DNA of 64,000 nt from Actinotalea sp. JY-7876. Lineage in GTDB: Bacteria; Actinomycetota; Actinomycetes; Actinomycetales; Cellulomonadaceae. The notes beneath the pieces were generated by a model. That model had not been told where the DNA came from. It worked only from the letters and a program-made list of their open reading frames with translations, and did no database searches. Within the stretch, counting starts at the first letter, position 1; each line of letters opens with the position of its first letter. This document shows, piece after piece, positions 9,053-20,626 of this stretch. A program made the translations under genes and the position numbers. Location of the stretch: NCBI RefSeq assembly GCF_014042015.1, contig NZ_CP059493.1:3224001-3288000 (forward strand), read 5' to 3'.

Positions 9053-9064
9053 GTCCCGGCGCGC

Positions 9065-9282
9065 TCAGCAGCACCGCCCCTGCGGCGCCCGGTCCTGGCG
9101 GTCCGTGCGGTCCCGCCAGAACTCCCGCTCGCCCATGACGCCCGCGTCACCCGGCCGCCGCCCGTGCGCCGCCTCGTGCTCGAGGTAGCGCTCATAGGCG
9201 TCCTCGCCGAGCAGTGCGCGCACGTAGCGGCGCAGGCCGCGCACGCCGCGCACGACGGCGTCGGGGCCCGCGACGGCGGCCA

Positions 9283-9283
<1 letters not shown>
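9065..9283 (-). CDS. ybdD: YbdD/YjiX family small protein, partner of CstA
   Basis: This 72-aa protein matches the YbdD/YjiX (DUF466) family: an N-terminal helix with RGLRRYVRALLGEDAYERYLEH, the GEREFWRDRTDR block, and the diagnostic C-terminal RCC. In other bacteria ybdD-type genes sit directly downstream of cstA-type transporters, and the product is thought to assist peptide or pyruvate uptake. Here its ATG overlaps the cstA stop codon (ATGA at 9282-9285 read on the minus strand), so the two are translationally coupled. Confidence 0.9.
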
Positions 9284-11592
<2,309 letters not shown>

Positions 11593-11745
11593 GACATCTC
11601 CCCCTTGAGACGGTCCAGGCAACGCTCAGCACCCTAGCGACGATGCCGCGGGCCACAACCGCTCGACGACGGCGGCCCGTCCGGCAGGCGGGATGGACCG
11701 GTAAAGACGGTGACCCACGTCACACCCCGCTGCCACACTCGCGCC

Positions 11746-12780
11746 GTGCCGCTCATCGAAGCCACCGGGCTCACCAAGGTGTTCAGACGTGCCGACAAGG
11801 GCCCCGGGCTCGCCGGCTCCCTGAAGCACCTCGTGCAGCGGCGGTTCACCGAGCACGTCGCCGTCGACGGCGTGGACCTCGCCATCGACGCGGGCGAGGC
11901 GGTCGCCTACGTCGGCCCCAACGGGGCCGGCAAGTCGACGACGATCAAGATGCTGACCGGCATCCTCGTGCCGACCGCCGGCCAGGTGCGGGTCGGTGGC
12001 CTCGTGCCGCACGAGCGCCGGATCGAGAACGCCCGGCAGATCGGCGTCGTCTTCGGCCAGCGCACGCAGCTGTGGTGGGACCTGCCGGTGCGCGAGTCCC
12101 TCGGCCTGCTGCGGGACATGTACGGGATCGGGGATCGCGCCTACCGGGAGCGGCTCGAGCGCTTCGACGACATCCTCGGCATCGGCGAGTTCCTCCCCCA
12201 GATGGCCCGCAAGCTGTCGCTCGGCCAGCGCATGCGCGCGGACCTCGCCGCCGCCCTGCTGCACGAGCCGCCGATCGTCTACCTCGACGAGCCCACGATC
12301 GGCCTCGACATCTCCGTCAAGGACCGCGTGCGCGCGTTCGTCAAGGAGCTGGTCGACGGGGGCACCACCGTCGTGCTCACGACGCACGACCTCGGCGACA
12401 TCCAGGACATCTGCCGCCGCATCGTGATCATCGACGACGGCCGGACCGTCTACGACGGGTCGCTCGCCGCCGTGACCGACCGCTACGCGCGCGACCGTGC
12501 CATGACCTTCCAGCTGCGCGAGCCCGTCGCCGCCCTCGCACCGCTCGCCGCCGCGCTGCCGACCGCGGCGGTCGCCGCGGGGACCCACGAGCGCGAGGTG
12601 ACCGTGCGCTTCGACCGCTTCGTGCTCGACGCCGGCCGCGTCCTGACGGGTGTGCTCGGCGTCGCCGAGGTCGTGGACGTCGCCATCGAGGAGCCGCGGA
12701 TCGAGGACGTCATCCGCAAGCTCTACCTCGGCGAGCTCGAGCTGGACGCACCCGCGGCGCGCGAGGCGGAGGCGACGTGA
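11746..12780 (+). CDS. ABC-2 type exporter, ATPase subunit
   Basis: This 344-aa ATPase has Walker A (GPNGAGKST), a degenerate signature (LSLGQRMR), Walker B (IVYLDEPTIGLD) and the switch His (LTTHDLGDI). The N-terminal extension (LKHLVQRRF between the first strand and Walker A) and the long C-terminal tail fit the group that pairs with DUF990-type permeases (exporters of unknown substrate). The GTG at 11746 is chosen because the family begins at this point; a GTG at 11710 is in frame. A CACACT hexamer ends 6 bases before the GTG, so a leaderless start is possible. The stop overlaps the next start (GTGA). Confidence 0.88.
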   Translation: MPLIEATGLTKVFRRADKGPGLAGSLKHLVQRRFTEHVAVDGVDLAIDAGEAVAYVGPNGAGKSTTIKMLTGILVPTAGQVRVGGLVPHERRIENARQIGVVFGQRTQLWWDLPVRESLGLLRDMYGIGDRAYRERLERFDDILGIGEFLPQMARKLSLGQRMRADLAAALLHEPPIVYLDEPTIGLDISVKDRVRAFVKELVDGGTTVVLTTHDLGDIQDICRRIVIIDDGRTVYDGSLAAVTDRYARDRAMTFQLREPVAALAPLAAALPTAAVAAGTHEREVTVRFDRFVLDAGRVLTGVLGVAEVVDVAIEEPRIEDVIRKLYLGELELDAPAAREAEAT

Positions 12781-13628
12781 GTGCCGCAGCGGCCGACGTC
12801 GTCGCGCCGGGACGCGCGCCCGACGGCGCCCGGGTGCCGCTGGGGGCGTACCGCGCGCTGGCGGGCACCGCGTTCAAGAGCCTGCTCGCGTACCGGCTCC
12901 AGTTCTTCCTCGGGCTGCTCGGGAACCTGTTCCTGCTGCTGTCGCTGTTCTACCTGTGGCGCACGATCCTGCGCGAGGGCCAGCAGCCCCTCGGCTTCAC
13001 GTGGCCCGACATGAAGGCCTACCTGCTCATCGGGTTCGTCTCCGGCACGGTCGTCTCGACGTACACCGACTGGCGGATGGCGCAGCGCATCCAGGACGGG
13101 TCCGTCGCGGTCGACCTCACCAAGCCCGTGGACTACCAGCGCGCGCGGCTCGCGGAGGCCCTCGGCTTCGCGGCGTTCGAGCTGGTGGCGTGCGCGCTCG
13201 TCGCCGTCGGCGCGCTCGCCGTGTTCGGCGGCGTGGCCGTGCCTCCCCCAGGCACGCTCGCCCTGTTCGTCGTGAGCATCCTCGCCGTCGTGCCGCTGAA
13301 GTTCACGATCGTCTACATGAGCGGCCTGCTGTGCTTCTGGACGCAGAGCTACATGGGCGTGAGCTGGGCGCGGCTCGCGCTGCAGCAGCTGTTCTCGGGC
13401 GCGATGGTGCCGCTCGCCTTCTTCCCCGACTGGCTCCGGGTGATCGCCGAGGTGCTGCCCTTCCAGGCCATGGCCTACACGCCGGCCATGCTCTACCTCG
13501 GCCGGCTGGAGGGTGCCGAGCTGTGGTGGCGGCTCGGCGGACAGCTCGGCTGGACGCTGCTGCTCTGGTGGGCGGCGCGCGCCGCGTGGCGAGCGGCGTC
13601 GCGCCGGCTCACGGTGCACGGGGGGTGA
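12777..13628 (+). CDS. ABC-2 family transporter permease (first subunit)
   Basis: This 283-aa permease with about six helices belongs to the DUF990/ABC-2 family 2 group. The pattern is a cytoplasmic N-terminus, FFLGLLGNLFLLLSLFYLW as helix 1, and the family element VDLTKPVDYQRARLAEALGF in the second quarter. It should form a heterodimer with the product of 13634-14461, energised by the ATPase of 11746-12780. Its GTG lies inside the ATPase stop codon (GTGA), indicating translational coupling. Substrate unknown. Confidence 0.85.
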   Translation: MSAAAADVVAPGRAPDGARVPLGAYRALAGTAFKSLLAYRLQFFLGLLGNLFLLLSLFYLWRTILREGQQPLGFTWPDMKAYLLIGFVSGTVVSTYTDWRMAQRIQDGSVAVDLTKPVDYQRARLAEALGFAAFELVACALVAVGALAVFGGVAVPPPGTLALFVVSILAVVPLKFTIVYMSGLLCFWTQSYMGVSWARLALQQLFSGAMVPLAFFPDWLRVIAEVLPFQAMAYTPAMLYLGRLEGAELWWRLGGQLGWTLLLWWAARAAWRAASRRLTVHGG

Positions 13629-13633
13629 GCGGG

Positions 13634-14461
13634 ATGACGGCACCGACCGACGTCGTGCAGCGCGGCCCCGTGCGTCGGGCGCTGTGGCTCTACCGACGCA
13701 GCCTCGGGGCGAAGATCCGCTCCGTCATGGAGTACGAGGCGGACTTCTGGATCCTCATGGTCGCCGCGGTGATGACGCAGGCCGTGGGTCTCGTGTTCCT
13801 GTGGACGGTGTTCCGGCGGATCCCGGAGATCAACGGGTGGGGCTTCTGGGAGATCGTCCTCGTGTACGCGATGGTCTACATCGCGGAGGGGGTGGGGTCG
13901 CTCTTCTTCGAGGGGACGTGGCGCCTGGCGTGGCTGGTGAACCAGGGCGAGCTGGACCGTGTGCTCGTGCGCCCGTACTCGCCCGTGCTGCAGGTCATGA
14001 GCATCGACGTCGGGCTCAACGGTCTGGGCAACATCACCATGGGCATCGGCCTGATCATCGCCGCGGTCCAGCAGGTCGACATCGACTGGACGGTGGGCCG
14101 GGTCCTGCTCGCCGTCGTCCTGCTGGTCAGCGGCGTCGCGGTGAAGATCGGGCTCAATCTCGCCTCCAACGCCTCCGCGTTCTGGATCAACGCACCGTTC
14201 TCCACGTTCGCCTTCTCGCTGCACTCGCTGGGCGAGCTCGCACGGTTCCCGATCACGATCTACGCGCTCGGGATCCAGGCCGTCATCACGTTCGTGCTGC
14301 CGTTCGCGTTCGTGTCCTTCTTCCCGGTCGCCGCCGTCCTCGGCCACGGCTCGTCGGCGTGGGTCGGTGTCCTCACCCCGCTCGTGGCGGCGTGGTGCGT
14401 CGGCATGGGCGTCTGGCTGTTCCGACGGGGGCTGCGCCGCTACGAGTCCGCGGGCGCCTGA
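13634..14461 (+). CDS. ABC-2 family transporter permease (second subunit)
   Basis: This 275-aa six-helix permease is paralogous to the preceding subunit, with the same layout: polar N-terminus, first helix at about residues 35-55 (ILMVAAVMTQAVGLVFLW) and the conserved ELDRVLVRPYSPVLQVM segment. The ATG at 13634 has GGGGGTGAG just upstream. A GTG at 13625 overlapping the previous stop (GTGA) is an equally possible coupled start that would add three residues. It is the last gene of the three-gene exporter operon. Confidence 0.85.
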   Translation: MTAPTDVVQRGPVRRALWLYRRSLGAKIRSVMEYEADFWILMVAAVMTQAVGLVFLWTVFRRIPEINGWGFWEIVLVYAMVYIAEGVGSLFFEGTWRLAWLVNQGELDRVLVRPYSPVLQVMSIDVGLNGLGNITMGIGLIIAAVQQVDIDWTVGRVLLAVVLLVSGVAVKIGLNLASNASAFWINAPFSTFAFSLHSLGELARFPITIYALGIQAVITFVLPFAFVSFFPVAAVLGHGSSAWVGVLTPLVAAWCVGMGVWLFRRGLRRYESAGA

Positions 14462-14488
14462 CCGCCGCGGCGCGAGGAGGATGGCGGG

Positions 14489-15025
14489 ATGGCCACCTAC
14501 GTCGCGTTCCTGCGGGCGATCAACCTGGGCGCGCGCCGGAAGTTCGCGAAGGAGGCGATCGCCGCCGCCGCCGAGGGCGCCGGTTTCACGGGCGTGGCGA
14601 CCCACATCAACACGGGCAACGTGCGCCTGGAGAGCGACCTCGCCTCACGCACGGTGATCGAGACGGCCCTCGAGGACGCGTTCCGCGCAGCCGCCGGGTT
14701 CGAGGTGCCGACCATCGTGTTCACGCCGGCCGAGCTGCGGGACGTCCTCGCCGCCGCGGAGGCCTTCGGCCACGGCGGCAACCACTACGTCTCGTTCCTC
14801 AAGCACGAGCCGACGGCCGAGCAGGTCGCGACGATCGAGGCGCGCAGCACCGCGCAGGAGGTCGCTCGCGTGGACGGGCGCGCGGTGCACCTCATGCTCG
14901 GCGAGCAGTACCACACGGCCCGGCTGACGAACGCCGTCGTCGAGCGGGCGCTCGGCCCGGCGACCAACCGCAACCTGACGGTGCTGCGCGCGGTGGTCGC
15001 CAGGTGGGCGGCCGACGACGTCTGA
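14489..15025 (+). CDS. DUF1697 family protein
   Basis: This 178-aa protein is a DUF1697 family member: it opens with YVAFLRAINLGARRKF, has the THINTGNVRLES block near residue 35, and ends with the helical segment ALGPATNRNLTVLRAV. Members are small cytosolic proteins of unknown function found widely in Actinobacteria. A GAGGAGG-type ribosome site precedes the ATG. It lies 27 bases after the exporter operon, so it may be cotranscribed, but no functional link is known. Confidence 0.88.
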   Translation: MATYVAFLRAINLGARRKFAKEAIAAAAEGAGFTGVATHINTGNVRLESDLASRTVIETALEDAFRAAAGFEVPTIVFTPAELRDVLAAAEAFGHGGNHYVSFLKHEPTAEQVATIEARSTAQEVARVDGRAVHLMLGEQYHTARLTNAVVERALGPATNRNLTVLRAVVARWAADDV

Positions 15026-15110
15026 CGGCGCGGGCGGTCAGGCGTCGCGGTCCCGGATCCGCAGGTCGACTGGGCACGGACCCGGGGTCAACGGGCCGCT
15101 CAGGCGGGCG

Positions 15111-15953
15111 TCACTCCGCGGCGCCCATGACGAGGCCCTCGATCGTGTGCTTCTGCGTGATGGGCGTGAGCTGGTCGACGACCGGGCAGTGCAGGTGGTC
15201 GCGCACCTCCTGCGGGAGCGCCTCCCAGTAGCCGGTGGTCACCGCGAGGTCGTGGTGCTCGGCGTTGCCCGCCCCCGGCGCGTCGACGCCGAGCACCAGG
15301 ACGGGCCGGGCGAGCTGCGAGTGGTTCGTCGTGCCGCGGTGGATGGTCAGGGCCGACCGAGCCGAGACGTCGCCGCGCTGCGGCAGCTTCCGCACGGCCA
15401 GCGCGCGGTACCGGTCGTAGTGCGACGTCGGCGGGAACATGCCGTGCTCGAGGTCCGGGCTGTCGTCCCACTGCGTCCCGGGTGCGATCTCGAACGGGCC
15501 CATGTCCGGCGTCGTGTCGACGCACGTGAGGTTGAAGGCGAGCGAGGTCAGCCGGCGGTCGCGCCGCGTCTCCTCGGGCATCGGGAAGTCCCGGTGCCAC
15601 GGCTGGTCGACGGCGCCCGGGTAGGGGGTGTCGAAGCCGACCTCGACGATCTCGTAGTCGTCGCCGAGCACCGCGCGGCAGGTCGCGCTGACCCACGGGT
15701 GCGTCACGAGGTCGACGAACCCGCGCAGCTGCTCGGGGTGGATCTCGACGTACCACCGGTTCGGCCCGCGCCCGACGGCGCCGTCGGGCCGGCCCCGGGC
15801 CTCCTGGAACGCCGCCTCGACGTCCTGCGCCATGCGGTCCGCCCACTCGACCGGGAACGCGCCCCGCAGGGCGGTGATCCCGTCCGTGTAGAGGGCCTCG
15901 ACGATCGGGGCGGGGTCGATCGTGCCGCTCATCGTGCTCGGATCGGTGGCCAC
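15111..15953 (-). CDS. Phytanoyl-CoA dioxygenase (PhyH) family Fe(II)/2-oxoglutarate oxygenase
   Basis: This 280-aa protein has the double-stranded beta-helix PhyH signature. The iron-binding H-x-D is in WHRDF near residue 120, the distal His in LTIHRGTTNHS near 220, and FEIAPGTQW lies between them. It should hydroxylate an unknown substrate using O2 and 2-oxoglutarate. The GTG at 15953 is preferred because GGAGG sits 7 bases upstream; an ATG at 15932 has no such site. A long repeat-rich intergenic region lies immediately upstream. Confidence 0.85.
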   Translation of the reverse strand: MATDPSTMSGTIDPAPIVEALYTDGITALRGAFPVEWADRMAQDVEAAFQEARGRPDGAVGRGPNRWYVEIHPEQLRGFVDLVTHPWVSATCRAVLGDDYEIVEVGFDTPYPGAVDQPWHRDFPMPEETRRDRRLTSLAFNLTCVDTTPDMGPFEIAPGTQWDDSPDLEHGMFPPTSHYDRYRALAVRKLPQRGDVSARSALTIHRGTTNHSQLARPVLVLGVDAPGAGNAEHHDLAVTTGYWEALPQEVRDHLHCPVVDQLTPITQKHTIEGLVMGAAE

Positions 15954-16210
15954 GGAGCGCCTCCAGCGTCGTCGCAGGTCCGGCCAGTGTGCGCCCGGTC
16001 CGCGGCCGGGACAAGGTCGTCCACCTCACCGTCCCGCCGGTCCCGCCCCGTGCCGACGACCAGCTCGACGAACCCCCGCCGGCCCCGACCCGCTCGCCCC
16101 GACCCGCTCGCCCAGCCCTCCGCCCCGCCCGCCCCGCCCAGCTCGCCCCGACCCGTCTCCGCGCCCTCGCCCCGTCCGCCCGACCCGCCCGCCCGACCCG
16201 CCCGGCGCCA

Positions 16211-16258
16211 GTTTTGGCACCGATCCGGGCGCCGCCACACCCGGATCGCTGCCAAAAC
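16211..16258. repeat. Imperfect palindrome, copy 1
   Basis: The arms GTTTTGGCA-C-CGATCCGGG (16211-16229) and CCCGGATCG-C-TGCCAAAAC (16240-16258) are complementary at 18 of 19 positions and enclose a 10-base loop. The core contains the only A/T-rich tetrads (TTTT and AAAA) in a long GC-only tract. Confidence 0.85.
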
Positions 16259-16469
16259 CGGCGGGGGCGGGGGCGAGGCGAGGGCGGCGAGGGGGCGGGC
16301 GGAGCGGGCGGGTGGCAGGCGGAACGGGGCGGGACGGGCGGAGGTGGCCGGGCGGGTGGCGGAGCGGGCTGGGCGCGGGCCGGGCGGGTCGGAGCGGGAG
16401 ACGGGCGCGGCAGGGCGAGCGGCAGGGCGGCAGGGCGAGCGGCGGGCCGAGCGCGCCGCGCACTCGGCC

Positions 16470-16518
16470 GGTCTTGGGAGCGATTCGGGCGTCGCCACCA
16501 CCGGATCCGTGCCAGAAG
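16470..16518. repeat. Diverged palindrome, copy 2 of the 16211 element
   Basis: By eye this segment aligns to 16211-16258 at about four of five positions (GTCTTGGGAGCGATTCGGG on the left, CGGATCCGTGCCAGAAGC on the right). The pairing of its arms is weaker than in copy 1. It lies 19 bases downstream, on the minus strand, of the iron permease stop. Confidence 0.65.
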
Positions 16519-16536
16519 CGGGCTGGGCGCGGGGGG

Positions 16537-18648
16537 TCAGAGGCCGACCGTGCGGCGGGTGCGCCACAGGAGCCAGACCAGGTACGGGGCGCCGATCATC
16601 GCCGTGACCAGGCCGGCCGGGATCTGGCCCGGGGCGATCACCGTGCGGCCGACGGTGTCGGCGACGCTGACCAGCAGCGCGCCGAGCAGCGTCGCCGCCG
16701 GGACCATCCGCCGGTGCGCCGACCCCACGAGCCCGCGCGCGAGGTGCGGCGCGACCAGCCCGACGAAGCCGACGACGCCCGCCGCCGAGACCGCCGTCGC
16801 GGCGAGCAGGGCCGCGCACGCGAGCAGGGTCAGGCGCGCGGGCCCGAGGCCCACGCCGAGCACCCGGGGCGTGTCGTCGTCGAGCGCCACGAGGTCGAGC
16901 TCGCGCCGCGACCGCACCACCACGGGCACGACGACGGCCAGGGCCGCGAGCACGGGCAGGCTCTGCTCGAGCGAGCGGCCGTACGTCGAGCCCGACAGCC
17001 ACGTCAGCGCGAGCACGGTGTTCCAGGGGTTGGTGACGACGACGATCACCGTGATCAGCGCGGTCGCGACCGCGCTCACGCCGACGCCGACGAGGACCAG
17101 CCGGTCCGAGCTGAGCCCGCGACGGTGCGCGAGTCCGTAGACGAGCGCGAACGTGGCCGCCGCGGCGACCGTGGCCGAGCCCGTCACCGCCCACAGGCTC
17201 GCGCCCGGGACCAGCACGATGAGCAGCACGGCCCCGACGCCGGCGCCGCCCGTGATGCCGAGCAGGCCCGGCTCGGCGAGCGGGTTGCGGCACACGGCCT
17301 GCACGATCGAGCCCGACAGCGCGAGCGCGGCCCCCGCGAGCAGCGCCGCCACGACGCGCGGCACCCGCTGGTCGAGCACGAAGGTCACGCCCCGGCCCGA
17401 GACGCCGCGGAGCCAGTTGGCGACGTCGCCCGTGAGCAGCATCGTGTCGCCGAGCAGCAGCCCCGCCAGGACGGCGCCCGCCACCAGGGCCACGAGGATC
17501 GCCTGCGTCACCACGACGCGGCGCCGTGTGCGCGGCGCGCCCGTGCCGGCGGAGGCGGTGGTGGGTCGCGCGTCGTCGCGCAGCCGGCGCGCGAGCCAGA
17601 CGAGCACGGCGGCGCCGAAGAGCGTCGTCACGACGCCCGTCGGGACCGCGACGCTGCCCGTGCCGGGGATCAGGAGCCGGAGCAGGATGTCGGCGGCGAG
17701 CACGACGACGCAGCCGACGAGGCCCGCCAGCGGCAGCAGCACGCGGTGCCGGTGCAGGCCCGGGACGAGTGGCGCCAGCAGCCGCGCGATCACGGGCGCG
17801 CACAGCCCGACGAACCCGATCGGACCCGCGACGGTGACCGCCGACGCCGCGAGCAGCACCGCGACGAGTACGGCGACGACGCGCGTGCGGCGCACGTCGA
17901 GCCCGAGCACGGTCGCGGCGTCGTCGCCCAGCGCCATGAGGTCGAGGCGGCGCCCGAGCACGAGCGCGGCGGCCAGGCCGATCGCCACGACGGGGGCGAC
18001 CTGCGCCAGCGTGCGCGCGTCGGTCTGGGCGATGGAGCCGCTGCCCCATGCGAAGAGGCCCTGCGTCTCCTGCTCGAAGAGCATGAGCAGCAGCACGGTC
18101 AGCGACCCGAGGGCGAGCGTGGTGGCCGACCCCGCGAGCACGAGGCGCGTCGGCCCCGTCGCCCCACCCCGCGACAGGGCGAGCACGAACGCGGCCGCCG
18201 CGAGGCCGCCGACGAACGCGAGCAGCCCGTTGACCGCGAGCGGGAGCGCGACGCCGACCACGGCGGCCAGGACGACCGCGAGGTACCCCCCGGCGTTGAC
18301 GGCGAGGGTGTCCGGCGACGCGAGCGGGTTGCGCGCGACCGACTGGAGCACCCCGCCGGACACCGCGAGCGCGACGCCGACGAGCAGGGCGGCGAGCACG
18401 CGCGGCAGGCGCGAGGCGACCAGCACCGCGAGGGCCTGGTCGTCGGCCGCGCCGCCCGTGAGCAGGCGCAGCAGGTCGCCCGCACCCACGTCAGACGTGC
18501 CGAGCGTGACGTCGACGAGCGCGAGCGCGACGACCAGGGCGAGCGCGAGAAGGAGAACGGCGCCGACCTGCAGCCGGCGCACCGGGGTGACCGGGGCGGA
18601 CGCCTCGGCCTCCCCCGGCGCCCCGACCGTCAGGACGGGCACGCTCAC
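16537..18648 (-). CDS. Fused Fe3+-siderophore ABC permease (two FecCD domains)
   Basis: This 703-aa membrane protein is two FecCD permeases joined in one chain, at about residues 30-345 and 370-700, like FhuB. Each half has the motif NPLAsPDTL/NPLAEPGLL and the coupling segment around GFVGLCAPVIARLL and GFVGLVAPHLARGL. It should import a ferric siderophore across the membrane with the ATPase of 19699-20586 and the lipoprotein of 18645-19634. The GTG at 18648 overlaps the stop of the binding protein (GTGA). It is the last gene of the operon, and the operator upstream of the ATPase probably controls all three genes. Confidence 0.92.
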   Translation of the reverse strand: MSVPVLTVGAPGEAEASAPVTPVRRLQVGAVLLLALALVVALALVDVTLGTSDVGAGDLLRLLTGGAADDQALAVLVASRLPRVLAALLVGVALAVSGGVLQSVARNPLASPDTLAVNAGGYLAVVLAAVVGVALPLAVNGLLAFVGGLAAAAFVLALSRGGATGPTRLVLAGSATTLALGSLTVLLLMLFEQETQGLFAWGSGSIAQTDARTLAQVAPVVAIGLAAALVLGRRLDLMALGDDAATVLGLDVRRTRVVAVLVAVLLAASAVTVAGPIGFVGLCAPVIARLLAPLVPGLHRHRVLLPLAGLVGCVVVLAADILLRLLIPGTGSVAVPTGVVTTLFGAAVLVWLARRLRDDARPTTASAGTGAPRTRRRVVVTQAILVALVAGAVLAGLLLGDTMLLTGDVANWLRGVSGRGVTFVLDQRVPRVVAALLAGAALALSGSIVQAVCRNPLAEPGLLGITGGAGVGAVLLIVLVPGASLWAVTGSATVAAAATFALVYGLAHRRGLSSDRLVLVGVGVSAVATALITVIVVVTNPWNTVLALTWLSGSTYGRSLEQSLPVLAALAVVVPVVVRSRRELDLVALDDDTPRVLGVGLGPARLTLLACAALLAATAVSAAGVVGFVGLVAPHLARGLVGSAHRRMVPAATLLGALLVSVADTVGRTVIAPGQIPAGLVTAMIGAPYLVWLLWRTRRTVGL

Positions 18649-19634
18649 TCGGTCAGCGCGTCGACGACCGCGTCGACGAAGGCCTCGCCGGAGGCCGGCC
18701 CGCCGAACATCCAGATGCCGTCCGGGATGCGGTGGACGTCACCGGCCGTGACGAACGGCAGCTGCTGCCAGATCGGGTTGCCGGCGAGGCCCTCGGCGAA
18801 CGGGTCGGCCTGCGAGTCGCTCGCGGCGTAGAGGAAGTGCACGTCGCCGAGGCCCGTCAGGCCCTCGACGTCGGTCGAGGCCAGGCCGTAGTCGGCGTCA
18901 CCCTCGCCGGTCCAGGCGTTCTCGAGGCCGAGCTCGGCCGCGATGGCACCCAGGTAGGCACCCTCGGTGTACATCCGGATCGAGACCACGCCGTTGTTGT
19001 CCCAGCCGTCGGCCATCGTGATCGGCGCGCCCTCGAGGCCCGCCTCGGCGAGCGCCGCGGCGCCCTCCTCGACGGCCGTGTCGAACTCCGCGAGCAGCTC
19101 CTGCGCCTCGTCCGAGGTGCCGGTGGCCTCACCGAGGACCGTGACGGTCTCCCGCAGGTGGCCGAGCGGGTCGGACGCGTCCGAGCCGCGCAGCGCGATC
19201 ACGGGGAAGGACTCCTCGATCTGCGCGACGACGTTCTCGGGCAGGTCCGTGGTGGTCACGACGAGGTCCGGCTCGAGGGCCGCGATCGCGTCCAGGCTCG
19301 GCTCGCCGCGGAAGCCGACGTCGGGCGTGGCCTCGTCGAGCGGCACGACCGTGGCCCACGTGTTGTAGCCGGCCGGGTCCGCCGCGCCGATCGGCTCGAC
19401 GCCGAGGCTGAGCAGGTTCTCGGTCAGACCCCACTCGAGCGAGACCACGCGCTGCGCGGGGGCGTCCAGGGTGACCTCGCCCCGCTCGTCCGTGACCGTG
19501 ATCGGCTCGGCCGCGGCGACCGCACCGGTGTCCTGGTCGGTCTCGGTCGCGGGGGCCTCGGTCGTGCCGCACGCGGCGAGCGAGACGACGGCCAGGGCCG
19601 TGAGGGCAGGCAGGGACAGGCGGAGGCGGCGCAT
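18645..19634 (-). CDS. Fe3+-siderophore ABC substrate-binding lipoprotein
   Basis: This 329-aa protein has a lipoprotein signal peptide with lipobox LAAC at about residues 19-22, then a class III (FecB/BtuF-type) binding fold. Segments include QRVVSLEWGLTENLLSLGVEPIG, the connecting helix region and GNPIWQQLPFVTAGDVHRI. It captures ferric siderophore outside the membrane. A GAGGAA ribosome site precedes the ATG. It lies 64 bases after the ATPase gene and overlaps the permease by four bases, so it is the middle gene of the operon. Confidence 0.92.
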   Translation of the reverse strand: MRRLRLSLPALTALAVVSLAACGTTEAPATETDQDTGAVAAAEPITVTDERGEVTLDAPAQRVVSLEWGLTENLLSLGVEPIGAADPAGYNTWATVVPLDEATPDVGFRGEPSLDAIAALEPDLVVTTTDLPENVVAQIEESFPVIALRGSDASDPLGHLRETVTVLGEATGTSDEAQELLAEFDTAVEEGAAALAEAGLEGAPITMADGWDNNGVVSIRMYTEGAYLGAIAAELGLENAWTGEGDADYGLASTDVEGLTGLGDVHFLYAASDSQADPFAEGLAGNPIWQQLPFVTAGDVHRIPDGIWMFGGPASGEAFVDAVVDALTE

Positions 19635-19698
19635 GGGTTCCTCGTGATTCGTGGTGTGGGGTGCGGTCAGGACACGGCCAGGTCGCGGGGCGACCGGC

Positions 19699-20586
<888 letters not shown>

Positions 20587-20590
20587 AAGC

Positions 20591-20609
20591 GAAGGTTAGC
20601 CATACCTAA
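20591..20609. promoter_or_regulatory. DtxR/IdeR-type iron box over the fec promoter
   Basis: On the minus strand this reads TTAGGTATGGCTAACCTTC, matching 15 of 19 positions of the DtxR/IdeR consensus TTAGGTTAGGCTAACCTAA. It overlaps a -10 hexamer TAACCT (20593-20598); a possible -35, TTTACG, lies 18 bases upstream (20617-20622). Binding by iron-loaded DtxR/IdeR here would block transcription, so the operon should be induced by iron starvation. Confidence 0.8.
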
Positions 20610-20626
20610 GTCCAGCCGTAAAGCCG

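Larger units (their letters stand above)
15954..16536. other. 583-base intergenic region without a gene: C-rich arm, palindromes, G-rich arm
   Basis: No plausible gene is present here. On the plus strand about 16030-16205 is extremely C-rich (repeated CCCG, CCCGA and CCGCC units). About 16259-16455 is the complementary G-rich type (GGGCGGAGCGGG units). A strong palindrome at 16211-16258 sits exactly at the switch point, and a diverged second copy lies at 16470-16518. Together the arms form a giant imperfect inverted repeat of roughly 400 bases that could fold back in RNA. It separates the end of the iron permease from the PhyH gene, both on the minus strand. Confidence 0.75.

Noticed and set aside
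16030-16455. CRISPR array or tandem repeat array in the C-rich and G-rich tracts
   Set aside because: No regular repeat-spacer period exists; the tracts are irregular short words around a single palindrome.
15922-18831. A 969-codon frame opposite the iron permease
   Set aside because: Composed of Asp/Arg/His/Gln-rich sequence and crosses the repeat region; the double FecCD permease is the real gene.
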